Source of the DNA: Lutimaribacter saemankumensis
GTDB lineage: Bacteria; Pseudomonadota; Alphaproteobacteria; Rhodobacterales; Rhodobacteraceae
Reading direction: 5' to 3'
Assembly: GCF_900100005.1 (NCBI RefSeq)
Contig: NZ_FNEB01000001.1
Span: 682,001 to 746,000 of the forward strand
Length of the DNA: 64,000 nucleotides
Each line of letters opens with the position of its first letter. Position 1 is the stretch's first letter. This document shows, in pieces, positions 29,894 through 39,282 of this stretch. The notes beneath the pieces are model-generated. The model saw nothing but the letters and a program-made list of their open reading frames with translations. It was not told the DNA's origin and ran no database searches. Position numbers and translations under genes: made by a program.

Positions 29894-32581
29894 TCACTGC
29901 GCGGCAAGGCGCTGCGCAAGCGGCAGCGTGACCCGGAAGGCCGCGCCGCTCTGCCCCGGCAGGTACGAGATCGTCCCGTCGAGCCGCGCCATGATTTCGC
30001 GGCAGATGGCAAGACCCAGTCCCGCACCCCCGGCTTTCTGGTCGCTCACGCGGCTGAACTTTTCGAACACGACAGATTGTGCCTGCCGCGGAATACCCGA
30101 CCCGTTGTCGATGAAATCGACCAGCAACTGCCCGTCCCGCGACCCGACGGCAATCGTAAGCTCCGGCGCCTCGGCGTCGCAATATTTCTGCGCGTTCGCG
30201 ATCAGGTTGATGAAGACCTGCGCCAGCCGGTCCATGTCGGTCTCAAGCATGACCTCTTCATTCGCGCGCCGCCGATGAAGCTTGAGCGGTCCATGCTCGA
30301 CCCCGGTAGCCGCGACCGCATGGTCGATGACCTCGGCCAGCACGCCGGTTCGGATGTTCAGGTTCACCTGCCCGTTCTCCAGCACGCTGAGATCCAGCAG
30401 ATCGTCGAGAAGCCGCGTCAGCCGGATCGCCTCGTCATGGATGATGCCCGCGTATTTGGCCTGAGCCTCCGGGTCGAGCGCGCCACCGTCGCGCAGGATC
30501 TCGGAAAAGGCACGGATCGATGTCATCGGCGTCCGCAACTCATGGCTGATCTGCGACAGGAACGCGTCCTTCTGAACCGAAATCTGCGTCAGCTTTTCGT
30601 TGGCCGCGCGCAATTGCCTGGCCGTGCGGGCCAGTTCTTCGGACTTGGTTTCAAGCTGGCTGGAATATTCCATCATCTGCGCGGTCTCGTCGGCCACGGC
30701 CAGCAGGTCTTCGACCGACACGGTCGCCGCGCCCATGATCTGCCCCACCATCGCATGGGCCGTCGCCGCCCCGACCGAACCCGACATTTCGCGTTCCAGC
30801 AAGGCCAGGAAATCCGGCGTCGGTTCGGGAAGGTAGCCGACAAGGCCCTGGCGCTGCGCCTCGTCCTGGAACAGGGCCTGCGCCTCGCCGGGCCCTAGGA
30901 TACGTTGCGCCATCACCATCAGGTCTTCGCTCTGGGCGGTGCCGCCGGCCCAGTTCTGCGGACGCGCAGAATGCTGGAACACGTTGACGAACTGCGCCCC
31001 CTGCAGCCGCTCCAGCGGCGTGGGAAAACTCAGCAGCGAGGCCACGATGAACCCGCCGGTGTTGAACAGCATCGACCAAAAGATCGCATGCACCAGCGGG
31101 TCGATCCCCTCGATTCCGAACAGCGCCTGCGGGCGCAGCCAGCCGATGCCTAGTGGCCCCTGCGCCATCACCGCCTCGGGGATCACGACGCCCGCACCGA
31201 AACTCGGCAACAGCAGGCACCACACCCAAAGGACGAAGCCCAGGCTCAGCCCCACCAACGCGCCAACCCGCGTCGCACCGCGCCAGAATATCCCGCCCAT
31301 CAGCGCCGGCAGGAACTGCGCCACACCGGCAAAGGACACAAGGCCGATCGCCGCAAGCGCAGCGCCGCCGCCCGACATCTGGTAATAGACATAGCCAAGC
31401 CCCAGAACCCCCGCGATCGACACGCGCCGCGCCATGATCACCACGTTGCGCACATCGCCCGACATGACAGCCCCGCCGCCTGTCAGGTTCAGCCAGATCG
31501 GCATGACGATGTGGTTCGACACCATGGTCGCCAGCGCGATCGCGGCCACGATCACCATTGACGTGGCGCTGGAAAAACCGCCAAGGAAACTCAGCATCGC
31601 CAGCGTATCCTGCCCTTGCGCCAGCGGCACGGTCAGGACAAACTGGTCGGGATTGGCGCCCGCGGGCATGATTTCCAGCCCGACCACCGCAATCGGCACC
31701 ACGAAAAGGCTGATCAGAAGCAGATAGACCGGAAAGGCCCAGCTTGCCGTGCGCAGGTGCTGTTCGTCGTCGTTTTCCACCACCAGCACCTGGAACATGC
31801 GCGGCAGCGTCAGAAAGGCCGCCGCCGAAAGGAACGTCAGCCCCGCCCATCGCGTGCCGTCCACCTGCCAGTGATCCAGCGCGCTGGCATCGATCCGGGC
31901 CAGCGTCGCGCCGACGCCGCCGCCAAGCCCCCATACCACGAAAACCCCGACCGCCATGAGCGCGAACAGCTTGACCACCGCCTCGACCGCGATCGCCATC
32001 ACCACGCCGTGGTGGCGTTCGTTCGCATCCAGGTTCCGCGTTCCGAAAAGGATGGTGAACAGGGCAAGGCCCACAGCCACCGAAAGCGCGATCTGCCGTG
32101 TATCTTCCAGCGGCGCGGCGTTGGGGTCGGCCTGTGCGATGCTGGCGAAGGACGCTGTCACCGACTGCAGCTGCAGCGCGATATAAGGTGTGGTGCCGAT
32201 CACGGCGATCAGCGTGACGAAAACCGCCAGCAACGTGGATTTCCCGTAGCGTGACGAAATCAGGTCGGCCACCGACGTCACGCGCTGGGTGCGGCCGATG
32301 CGGACAAGCTTGCGCAGCCCCCACCACCATCCGACCATCACGATCGTCGGGCCGAGATAAATCGTGAGGAACTCCAACCCCGACCGCGCGGCGTATCCGA
32401 CCGCCCCGTAGAATGTCCAGGCCGTGCAATAGATCGACAGCGACAAGGTATAGACGATGGGCGAACGCAACCACCCGCCACGCCCCCGCAAGGCCGCCCG
32501 CTCGGCGGCGAACGCCACGAGGAACAGAAACGCGACATAACCGAGGCACACGACGACCAGCAGGTTCAGCGTCGCCGTCAC
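29894..32581 (-). CDS. Symporter-fused sensor histidine kinase (SSS domain + HK, CbrA/CrbS-like)
   Basis: The 895-residue protein starts at GTG (32579-32581). Residues 1-520 form a sodium:solute-symporter domain of about 13 helices (ADLISSRYGKSTLLAVFVTL; GGFSSATSMVIVAAIALATM). A linker with helical coil leads to a histidine kinase: H-box FLSQISHELRTPMTSIRAFS, N-box QVFINLIANAQKYC, G1 DNGSGIPRQAQ, G2 GAGLGLAICREIM. Membrane-embedded. Relatives CrbS and CbrA sense acetate or histidine-type nutrients and control acs or carbon use. Its start overlaps the small membrane protein's stop (GTGA), so the pair with the response regulator is one operon. It lies near acs, supporting an acetate/carboxylate role by inference. 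Confidence 0.88.
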   Translation of the reverse strand: MTATLNLLVVVCLGYVAFLFLVAFAAERAALRGRGGWLRSPIVYTLSLSIYCTAWTFYGAVGYAARSGLEFLTIYLGPTIVMVGWWWGLRKLVRIGRTQRVTSVADLISSRYGKSTLLAVFVTLIAVIGTTPYIALQLQSVTASFASIAQADPNAAPLEDTRQIALSVAVGLALFTILFGTRNLDANERHHGVVMAIAVEAVVKLFALMAVGVFVVWGLGGGVGATLARIDASALDHWQVDGTRWAGLTFLSAAAFLTLPRMFQVLVVENDDEQHLRTASWAFPVYLLLISLFVVPIAVVGLEIMPAGANPDQFVLTVPLAQGQDTLAMLSFLGGFSSATSMVIVAAIALATMVSNHIVMPIWLNLTGGGAVMSGDVRNVVIMARRVSIAGVLGLGYVYYQMSGGGAALAAIGLVSFAGVAQFLPALMGGIFWRGATRVGALVGLSLGFVLWVWCLLLPSFGAGVVIPEAVMAQGPLGIGWLRPQALFGIEGIDPLVHAIFWSMLFNTGGFIVASLLSFPTPLERLQGAQFVNVFQHSARPQNWAGGTAQSEDLMVMAQRILGPGEAQALFQDEAQRQGLVGYLPEPTPDFLALLEREMSGSVGAATAHAMVGQIMGAATVSVEDLLAVADETAQMMEYSSQLETKSEELARTARQLRAANEKLTQISVQKDAFLSQISHELRTPMTSIRAFSEILRDGGALDPEAQAKYAGIIHDEAIRLTRLLDDLLDLSVLENGQVNLNIRTGVLAEVIDHAVAATGVEHGPLKLHRRRANEEVMLETDMDRLAQVFINLIANAQKYCDAEAPELTIAVGSRDGQLLVDFIDNGSGIPRQAQSVVFEKFSRVSDQKAGGAGLGLAICREIMARLDGTISYLPGQSGAAFRVTLPLAQRLAAQ

Positions 32582-32856
32582 TGTCCGCCCTCTCCATCGC
32601 CGGGCGCACCTTCGCCGTCATCGGCAAGCTTGCGTGAAATCAGAAACGCCAGGACCGCCAGGACGACCCAGACGCCGAACAGGTAAAGGATCGCCGTCGA
32701 CATCGACACCGCGCCTTCCGTGCCACCGCGCGGCCACAGCAGCGGGACACCCCAAAGCACCGCCGCCAGCAAAGGCAGCAACCGCGCCGCATCCATCAGG
32801 CGGCGCTGGCGATAGCTGCGCCGCTCCAGAAACAGCGGTACGGGCTTTTCGTTCAT
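32578..32856 (-). CDS. Small membrane protein between response regulator and sensor kinase
   Basis: The 92-residue protein MNEKPVPLFLERRSYRQRRL has a basic N-terminus and two hydrophobic segments (about 22-42 and 55-75), ending in an acidic, Gly-rich tail. It overlaps the response-regulator stop as ATGA and the kinase start as GTGA, so it is translated in a fixed ratio with both. Similar small proteins commonly precede SSS-fused kinases in Rhodobacterales as I recall; they may help assemble the symporter domain. Function unknown. Confidence 0.75.
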   Translation of the reverse strand: MNEKPVPLFLERRSYRQRRLMDAARLLPLLAAVLWGVPLLWPRGGTEGAVSMSTAILYLFGVWVVLAVLAFLISRKLADDGEGAPGDGEGGQ

Positions 32857-33221
32857 GCCGGCACCAGTTCGCGCAACGCCTCCAGCACATCGGCGTTGGA
32901 AAACGGCTTGGTCATGAACCGGCTGGCCCCCAACCGCTCGGCCATTTCGCGATCCTTGTTCTGACCGCGCGCGGTCAGCATGAGTACGGGCAAGCCCGCG
33001 GTTTCCGGCCGTTCGCGCAGATCGGTCAGGATGTCATATCCCGACCGCCCCGGCAGCATCACGTCCAGGATCACCAGGTCCGGCGTCTTCGACAGAACCA
33101 CATCGACCGCGTCATGCCCGTTGGAATGTGTATCCACCGTCCAGCCGTCACGGCTGAGGATAAAGCTGATCGCCTCGATGATGTTCGGTTCATCCTCGAT
33201 CACAAGGACATGTTTGCCCAT
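32853..33221 (-). CDS. Receiver-only response regulator
   Basis: The 122-residue protein is a bare CheY-type receiver: acidic pair in VIEDEPNIIEA, phosphorylated Asp in LVILDVMLPGRSGYDI, Thr/Ser in LMLTARGQ, and Lys in FMTKPFSNADV. There is no DNA-binding domain, unlike CrbR of Vibrio/Pseudomonas. It may therefore relay phosphate to another protein or control by protein contact. It starts the operon with the small membrane protein and the SSS-kinase (overlapping ATGA). A GGGAGGGAACG ribosome site precedes ATG 33219-33221. Confidence 0.88.
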   Translation of the reverse strand: MGKHVLVIEDEPNIIEAISFILSRDGWTVDTHSNGHDAVDVVLSKTPDLVILDVMLPGRSGYDILTDLRERPETAGLPVLMLTARGQNKDREMAERLGASRFMTKPFSNADVLEALRELVPA

Positions 33222-33293
33222 GCCATCGTTCCCTCCCTAATGCGCATTGAGCGACTTGTTTTCCCGCAGTTAAACGCGATGCGCGCCCCCAAG

Positions 33294-34607
33294 TCAAAAC
33301 CCATCCGCAAGGATCGAAGGCTCTCGGCGGGCATCGCACGAGATGCGCGGGCAGATCCGGCAACCTACCCCAACCTCGCGCGCAGGCGCCGCCTGCGCCT
33401 CGGACCCGCCCTCCAACGGGATGATCAGCATATGCGCCTCGAGGACGGGCAGCGCGTCGAAATCAGGTGCCCCCTGCGGCAATGCCAGCGCATAGCAAAG
33501 GAACCGCCCACCATCACGCGCTGCCTGCTGCACGACCTGCCGGATGGGCGTCATCGGCTGGCTCAACGCCGCGAAAAGCGGCCACAGCGGACAGGCGGCC
33601 CCGAACCGCGGAACCGCGAAACCATCCACCGGCTTTCGGAAGATCAGCGTGCCCGAGGCATCGCAACTGACCATCCCGATGCGCCCGGCGGGTCCGTCTG
33701 CCGCCAGGCTGGCAATCCGGCGCATGGCCACCGGTACGCTGACCCCGAATTCCCGCGCGACCCGGCCCGGATCGGGGGCGTTGTCCTCGCACCAGCGCAT
33801 CAGGTCACGCGCCGGAAGCTGCGCCGCCTCGTCGGCGTAACGTTCGAGCCACGCCCGCGCCAACGCTCGCGCCGGCGCGGATTTCAAAGTCTCCGCCCCT
33901 GCGATCAGCGCCTCGACATCGGCCTGCCCGTCTTCAAGCTCGGGCACATGCCACCCGATCTGCGCAAGAAAGGCGTCCAGCTCTTCCTGCGGGGCGGCCG
34001 CCTCTCCTCCGTCGGCTTCGCCCGCGCGGTCCAGGTAGGTGACAAGCGACTGCGCACTTTCCGCCAGCCGCGCGGCATCCTCGTTGATGTTGCGCTGGAA
34101 CCGGTCGCGCCATTCGGGCTCGATCTCGCGGGTGTCGGCAAGGATCGCCGCGGTCGAGCGGATCGCCGTCACCGTGGACAACACCTCGTGCAGCGCCGCC
34201 GCGAGATGCGGGTCATGCGTCAGCCGGTCGGTGAGCGTCTCGACCGTCCGCTCCAGCGACGCGGCCCGCCTCTGGCTGCGCGCCAGAACCTCGGCCCAAC
34301 CCGGGAAACGCCCGGCGAATTCCTCGGCGCGCTCCTGCTCGGCGCCGGCGCCGGAATGGGCGGCCCGCGCCTCGCGCAGGGTCGCGATCAGCGCCGCCTC
34401 GGCCCCTTCGGTCAGTTGCGCGGGCTCGACCGAAAGCTCGTGCGCGATGGCAACCAGAAGCTTGCCGCCGATTCTGCGCTTGTTGTGCTCGATCAGATTG
34501 AGATACGAGGCCGAAATTCCGACCTGCGCGGCCAGATCGGCCTGCCGCATCCCCTGCCGCACACGACGCTCGCGGATGCGCGTGCCCGTCAACTGACCCT
34601 GGGGCAT
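33294..34607 (-). CDS. ScfR-like XRE-family regulator (short-chain fatty-acid metabolism type)
   Basis: The 437-residue protein has an N-terminal Cro/C1 HTH (RIRERRVRQGMRQADLAAQV, then GISASYLNLIEHNKRRIGGK), a long helical middle, and a C-terminal DUF2083-like domain ending GVGCRICPRISCDARREPSI, a conserved cysteine cluster possibly binding metal or Fe-S. The family (ScfR/RamB-like) regulates acetate and propionate metabolism. ATG 34605-34607 is chosen because AGAGG lies eight bases upstream; an upstream GTG at 34616 is less likely. Divergent from the ABC importer and close to acs, which it may control. The intergenic region carries repeat sites. Confidence 0.82.
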   Translation of the reverse strand: MPQGQLTGTRIRERRVRQGMRQADLAAQVGISASYLNLIEHNKRRIGGKLLVAIAHELSVEPAQLTEGAEAALIATLREARAAHSGAGAEQERAEEFAGRFPGWAEVLARSQRRAASLERTVETLTDRLTHDPHLAAALHEVLSTVTAIRSTAAILADTREIEPEWRDRFQRNINEDAARLAESAQSLVTYLDRAGEADGGEAAAPQEELDAFLAQIGWHVPELEDGQADVEALIAGAETLKSAPARALARAWLERYADEAAQLPARDLMRWCEDNAPDPGRVAREFGVSVPVAMRRIASLAADGPAGRIGMVSCDASGTLIFRKPVDGFAVPRFGAACPLWPLFAALSQPMTPIRQVVQQAARDGGRFLCYALALPQGAPDFDALPVLEAHMLIIPLEGGSEAQAAPAREVGVGCRICPRISCDARREPSILADGF

Positions 34608-34616
34608 GATCGGCAC

Positions 34617-34831
34617 CTCTCATTTTTGTGACAAATCAACGCTTTTCTGCGCTGCGGAATAATTTCTTTACAATGCATACTATGGCATTGTGCAATTCTT
34701 TACAAAAAAATTCTTTCTTCAAAAGCAGTTGTTGCGAAGTTTTCTTGTCTGACCCGATAATCCATTTGCACAATTGTGCCTGCGGGGACGCTTGAGGAGG
34801 CCCCCCGCTTTTCACGAAACGGGAGGATTAC
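34617..34831. promoter_or_regulatory. Divergent promoter region with candidate regulator sites
   Basis: Between the ScfR-like gene and the ABC substrate-binding gene. TTCTTTACAA occurs twice (34664-34673 and 34696-34705), 32 bases (three helical turns) apart. TTGTGCAA at 34689-34696 recurs inverted as TTGCACAA at 34767-34774, part of the perfect palindrome GCACAATTGTGC (34768-34779). TTTGT-G-ACAAA (34625-34635) is another short palindrome. These are natural targets for the divergent regulator; assignment is inference. Confidence 0.45.
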
Positions 34832-36178
34832 ATGTCCAAAACCAATCTGACGCGTCGTGGCGTTCTCAAGAGCGGTGTCGGCGTCGGTGCCGGTGTCGCA
34901 CTGCCGACGATCTTTACCGCATCGTCCGCCAGCGCATTTACCAACGAACCGACCGGCGGCTCGGTCACGCTGGGCTTCAACGTGCCCCAGACCGGACCTT
35001 ATGCCGACGAGGGCGCCGACGAACTGCGCGCCTATGAACTGGCTGTCGAACACCTGAACGGTGGCGGCGACGGCGGCATGATGGGCACCTTCAGCTCGAA
35101 GGCGCTCGACGGGACCGGCATCCTGGGCAAGAAGGTGGAATACGTCACCGGCGACACCCAGACCAAGTCGGACGCAGCCCGCGCATCGGCCAAGTCGATG
35201 ATCGAAAAGGACGGCGCCATCATGATCACCGGCGGTTCGTCCTCCGGTGTGGCAATCGCCGTTCAGGGCCTCTGCCAGGAGGCGGGCGTGATCTTCATGG
35301 CCGGCCTGACGCACTCGAACGACACGACCGGCAAGGACAAGAAGGCAAACGGCTTCCGCCACTTCTTCAACGGCTACATGTCGGGCGCGGCACTCGCGCC
35401 GGTGCTGAAAGAGCTCTATGGCGATGACCGCAAGGCCTATCACCTGACCGCCGACTACACCTGGGGCTGGACGCAGCAGGAATCCATCGCAGCCGCCACC
35501 GAGGCGCTGGGCTGGGAAACCGTTGAAAACGTGCTGACCCCGCTGGCCGCGACGGACTTCTCGTCCTACATCGCGCCGGTTCTGAACTCGGGCGCAGACG
35601 TGCTGGTTCTGAACCACTACGGCGGCAACATGGTCAACTCGCTGACCAACGCGGTTCAGTTCGGCCTGCGCAACAAGCAGGTGAACGGCAAGAACTTCGA
35701 AATCGTCGTTCCGCTCTTCTCGCGCCTGATGGCACGCGGTGCCGGCGAGAACATCAAGGGCATCGTCGGTTCGACCAACTGGCACTGGTCGCTGCAGGAC
35801 GAAGGCTCCAAGGCGTTCGTCAAGTCGTTCGGCACCAAGTATGGCTTCCCGCCGAGCCAGGCCGCGCATACCTGCTACGTGCAGACGCTGCTTTATGCGG
35901 ATGCCGTGCAGCGTGCCGGTTCGTTCAACCCCTGCGCCGTCGTCGAAGCCCTCGAAGGCTACGAGTTCGACGGTCTGGGCAACGGCCCGACGCTCTACCG
36001 CGCCGAGGACCACCAGTGCTTCAAGGACGTGCTGGTCGTGAAGGGCAAGGAAAACCCGACCTCGGAATTCGACCTTCTGGAAGTTGTCCAGATCACGCCC
36101 CGCGCGCAGGTCGAATACGCACCCGATCACCCGATGTTCGCAGGCGGCGCTCTGGGCTCCTGCAACCCCGGCGCCTGA
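34832..36178 (+). CDS. ABC transporter substrate-binding protein (urea/amide/branched-chain type), Tat-exported
   Basis: The 448-residue protein begins MSKTNLTRRGVLKSGVGVGA, a twin-arginine signal (TRRGVLK) cleaved near SSASA-FT. The mature part shows VTLGFNVPQTGPYADEGADE and GAIMITGGSSSGVAIAVQGL-type segments of the Peripla_BP_5 family used for urea, short amides, branched-chain amino acids or carboxylates. It begins an operon with LivH-, LivM-, LivG- and LivF-type genes. A hairpin with T-run after the stop (36188-36215) probably sets higher binding-protein than permease levels. Export by Tat suggests folding or cofactor needs before export. Ligand not predictable; the proximity of acs suggests a carboxylate or amide. 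Confidence 0.88.
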   Translation: MSKTNLTRRGVLKSGVGVGAGVALPTIFTASSASAFTNEPTGGSVTLGFNVPQTGPYADEGADELRAYELAVEHLNGGGDGGMMGTFSSKALDGTGILGKKVEYVTGDTQTKSDAARASAKSMIEKDGAIMITGGSSSGVAIAVQGLCQEAGVIFMAGLTHSNDTTGKDKKANGFRHFFNGYMSGAALAPVLKELYGDDRKAYHLTADYTWGWTQQESIAAATEALGWETVENVLTPLAATDFSSYIAPVLNSGADVLVLNHYGGNMVNSLTNAVQFGLRNKQVNGKNFEIVVPLFSRLMARGAGENIKGIVGSTNWHWSLQDEGSKAFVKSFGTKYGFPPSQAAHTCYVQTLLYADAVQRAGSFNPCAVVEALEGYEFDGLGNGPTLYRAEDHQCFKDVLVVKGKENPTSEFDLLEVVQITPRAQVEYAPDHPMFAGGALGSCNPGA

Positions 36179-36187
36179 TCGCCAGAC

Positions 36188-36215
36188 AAGGGTGGGCGGA
36201 AACGCCCACCCTTTT
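36188..36215 (+). terminator. Intra-operon terminator/attenuator after the binding-protein gene
   Basis: An 11-bp perfect stem AAGGGTGGGCG (36188-36198) with CGCCCACCCTT (36203-36213), loop GAAA, followed by TTTT (36212-36215). GNRA-type loop and strong stem indicate efficient termination with some read-through to the permease genes. Confidence 0.85.
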
Positions 36216-36284
36216 CGCACAGCTCACTGACGGCCCTGCGGGGCCTTGGGCTTTATCCACACTCCCAGGCTTAAGGGTGGGACA

Positions 36285-37295
36285 ATGGACGCAATCATCC
36301 TGCAAATCCTGAACGGGCTCGACAAGGGCTCGGCCTATGCGCTTATCGCGCTGGGTCTGACACTTATTTTCGGCACGCTCGGCGTGGTGAATTTCGCCCA
36401 TGGCGCCCTGTTCATGATCGGCGCTTTCTGCGCGGTCACGCTGCAGCGCCTGCTGAATCTCAGCTTCGAGACGATCGACCCCGACAAGACCGACTTTCTC
36501 GGCCAGCCGCTGAAGGTCAAGACACCCTATGTCGAAAGCTGGTTCGGCCCCGATGTCGGCGCCACCATCATCGACTGGTCGGTGCCGCTTGCGATCCTCT
36601 TCGCCATCCCGATCATGCTGGTCATCGGCTTTGTCATGGAACGCGGCCTGATCAAGCATTTCTACAAGCGTCCCCATGCCGACCAGATCCTCGTGACCTT
36701 CGGCCTTGCCATCGTCCTGCAGGAGATCATCAAGGCCAATTTCGGCGCCAACCCGATCCAGACCCCGGCCCCCGAGCTTCTGTCCGGCGTGGCCACGCTG
36801 ATGGACGGCGTCGTCTATCCGGTCTGGCGGATCGTGTATTTCTGCTTTGCCGCGCTGATCATCGGCGGTGTCTTCGCATTCCTTCAGTTCACCACCTTCG
36901 GGATGGTCGTTCGCGCCGGCATGGCCGACCGTGAAACCGTGGGGCTGCTGGGCATCGACATCGACAGGCGCTTTACCATCATGTTCGGGCTGGCGGCCGC
37001 CGTTGCGGGCCTCGCCGGCGTGATGTACGGGCCGATCAATGCGCCCAACTACCACATGGGGATGGATTTCCTTGTCCTCAGCTTCGTCGTGGTGGTTGTG
37101 GGCGGCATGGGCTCGCTGCCCGGCGCCGTGCTTGCCGGTTTCGTTCTCGGTATCCTGGAAAGCTTTGCCTCGACCACCTGGGCAACGACCACGATCCCCG
37201 GCATCAACCAGATCATCATCTACCTTGTCGCCATCATCATCCTTCTGACCCGTCCGCGCGGTCTGATGGGACGTGCAGGCGTGATGGAGGACTGA
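36285..37295 (+). CDS. Branched-chain-type ABC permease (LivH family)
   Basis: The 336-residue permease starts [20 protein letters not shown], then [20 protein letters not shown], the LivH signature. It has about eight to nine transmembrane segments and a coupling segment [20 protein letters not shown]. An insertion around residues 60-100 ([20 protein letters not shown]) is longer than in E. coli LivH (308 residues), as is common for urea/carboxylate types. ATG 36285 lies after GGGTGGGAC. It ends 4 nt before LivM-type. Pairs with it as the inner-membrane channel. Confidence 0.9.
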   Translation: MDAIILQILNGLDKGSAYALIALGLTLIFGTLGVVNFAHGALFMIGAFCAVTLQRLLNLSFETIDPDKTDFLGQPLKVKTPYVESWFGPDVGATIIDWSVPLAILFAIPIMLVIGFVMERGLIKHFYKRPHADQILVTFGLAIVLQEIIKANFGANPIQTPAPELLSGVATLMDGVVYPVWRIVYFCFAALIIGGVFAFLQFTTFGMVVRAGMADRETVGLLGIDIDRRFTIMFGLAAAVAGLAGVMYGPINAPNYHMGMDFLVLSFVVVVVGGMGSLPGAVLAGFVLGILESFASTTWATTTIPGINQIIIYLVAIIILLTRPRGLMGRAGVMED

Positions 37296-37299
37296 GCCC

Positions 37300-38502
37300 A
37301 TGTTCGGACTCGACAAAAAAGACACCACTCTTCTTCTGGTGGTCGCGCTGCTGACGCTGCTGGCCCCATTCATCCTGAACCCGTTCCCCACCGACAGCGG
37401 CCTTGCGCAGTTCAACGCGGGCTACCCGGACCTGATGCAGCGCTTCGTGATCTTCGGGATCTTCGCGATCGGGTTCAACATCCTGTTCGGCCTGACCGGT
37501 TATCTGTCCTTCGGCCACGCGGCCTTCCTGGGTGTGGGATCGTACTCGGCGGTGTGGATGTTCAAGCTGCTCAGCATGAACATCATCCCGGCCATCGTCC
37601 TGTCGGTTGTCATCGCCGGGCTCTTTGCTCTGGTCATCGGCTATGTCAGCCTGCGGCGCTCGGGTATCTACTTTTCGATCCTGACGCTGGCCTTCGCGCA
37701 GATGTCGTTCGCACTCGCCTACTCGGTTCTGACGCCGATCACCAACGGCGAAACCGGCCTTCAGCTGACACTGGAAGATCCGCGCATACTGGGCACCTCG
37801 GCCACCGCTGACGGCTCGATCCCGGTGACGAACCTGTTCGGGCTTGAAATGCGCTCGGCCACCGATCTCGTGATCGGCCCGTGGAGCTTCACATTCTCGG
37901 CAGGCTACTATGTCTGCGCGATCGTGATGCTCGTCGCCTTCTACCTCGCGATCCGCATTTTCCGCTCGCCCTTCGGCATGATGCTGCGGGCGATCAAATC
38001 GAACCAGAACCGCCTGAACTATACCGGCCTGAACTCGCGCCCCTACACATTGGCGGCCTTCGTGATCTCGGGCATGTATGCCGGCCTGGCCGGTGGCCTG
38101 ATGGCGTCGATGGACCCGCTGGCGGGCGCCGAGCGGATGCAGTGGACCGCAAGCGGCGAGGTCGTTCTGATGACGATCCTCGGTGGCGCCGGCACGCTGA
38201 TCGGCCCCGTTCTGGGCGCCGGCATGATCAAGTACTTCGAGAACATCTTTTCGAAGATCAACGACAACGTCCTGCATGGCTGGTTCGCCTGGATGCCGGA
38301 CGGGATCGAAGACCTGACCGTGGCGATCATCCATCCCTTCATCGGCAAGGGCTGGCACCTGACCCTGGGCATCCTGTTCATGCTGGTCGTGATCTTCCTG
38401 CCCGGCGGCCTTGTCGAAGGCGGACAGCGCATCATGCGGCTTTTCAGCCGCAAGAAGGCGACCAAGGACGACAAGTCCAAAGCCAAGCAACCTGCAGAAT
38501 AA
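37300..38502 (+). CDS. Branched-chain-type ABC permease (LivM family)
   Basis: The 400-residue permease has about nine to ten transmembrane segments and the LivM-type motif [20 protein letters not shown], with a later [20 protein letters not shown] coupling helix. A long periplasmic insert around residues 145-185 ([20 protein letters not shown]) and a basic C-terminal tail ([19 protein letters not shown]) are features of this subgroup. It starts 4 nt after the LivH-type stop and is followed in 12 nt by the ATPase. Together they form the transmembrane core. Confidence 0.9.
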   Translation: MFGLDKKDTTLLLVVALLTLLAPFILNPFPTDSGLAQFNAGYPDLMQRFVIFGIFAIGFNILFGLTGYLSFGHAAFLGVGSYSAVWMFKLLSMNIIPAIVLSVVIAGLFALVIGYVSLRRSGIYFSILTLAFAQMSFALAYSVLTPITNGETGLQLTLEDPRILGTSATADGSIPVTNLFGLEMRSATDLVIGPWSFTFSAGYYVCAIVMLVAFYLAIRIFRSPFGMMLRAIKSNQNRLNYTGLNSRPYTLAAFVISGMYAGLAGGLMASMDPLAGAERMQWTASGEVVLMTILGGAGTLIGPVLGAGMIKYFENIFSKINDNVLHGWFAWMPDGIEDLTVAIIHPFIGKGWHLTLGILFMLVVIFLPGGLVEGGQRIMRLFSRKKATKDDKSKAKQPAE

Positions 38503-38514
38503 GGAGAGGGACCA

Positions 38515-39270
38515 ATGGGTATCCTTGAAGTCAAGGGCGTCAACAAGCGCTTCGGCGGTCTGCAGGCGCTGGGGGATGTGAACCTCAGCGTGGCGGAAAA
38601 CACGGTGCACGCCATCATCGGCCCGAACGGCGCGGGCAAGTCCACGCTGCTCAACTGCCTGGTGGGCAAGCTGATCCCCGACACCGGATCGGTCATGTTC
38701 AACGGACAGTCGGTGCTGGGGCGCAAGCCGTTCGAAATCAACCAGATGGGCATTTCCCGCGTGTTCCAGACGCCCGAGATCTTCGGCGACCTGAGCGTGC
38801 TGGAAAACGTCATGATCCCCTGCTTTGCCAAGCGCGACGGGGCGTTCCGCATGCACGCGATCGAGGGCGTGCAGAACGAAAAGCAGATCATGGAAAAAGC
38901 GCTGCTCATGCTGGAAGACCTCAACATGGCCGACAAGCGGAACATGCACTCCGCCAGCCTCAGCCGGGGCGACAAGCGCCGCCTGGAAATGGCGATGTGC
39001 CTGGTGCAGGAACCGAAGCTGCTGCTTTTGGACGAACCGACCGCCGGCATGGCGCGCGCCGACACCAACAACACCATCGATCTTCTCAAGGAGATCAAGG
39101 AAAAGCGCGACATCACCATGTGCATCATCGAACATGACATGCATGTGGTGTTCAGCCTGGCCGACCGGATCACCGTCCTGGCGCAGGGCACGCCGCTGGT
39201 CGAAGATGCGCCCGAGAACATCAAGGGCAACCCCAAGGTGCGCGAAGCGTATCTAGGCGAAACCGCGTAA
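38515..39270 (+). CDS. ABC transporter ATPase (LivG family)
   Basis: The 251-residue ATPase has Walker A GPNGAGKSTLLN, signature ASLSRGDKRRLEMAM, Walker B LLLLDEPTAGMA and switch His in IIEHDMHVVF. The signature L-S-R-G-D in place of L-S-G-G-Q/E is a variation also seen in the urea-type subgroup (UrtD) as I recall. GGAGAGGGACC precedes ATG 38515. With LivF-type it powers the importer. Confidence 0.9.
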   Translation: MGILEVKGVNKRFGGLQALGDVNLSVAENTVHAIIGPNGAGKSTLLNCLVGKLIPDTGSVMFNGQSVLGRKPFEINQMGISRVFQTPEIFGDLSVLENVMIPCFAKRDGAFRMHAIEGVQNEKQIMEKALLMLEDLNMADKRNMHSASLSRGDKRRLEMAMCLVQEPKLLLLDEPTAGMARADTNNTIDLLKEIKEKRDITMCIIEHDMHVVFSLADRITVLAQGTPLVEDAPENIKGNPKVREAYLGETA

Positions 39271-39282
39271 GGAGGGCCGGAC

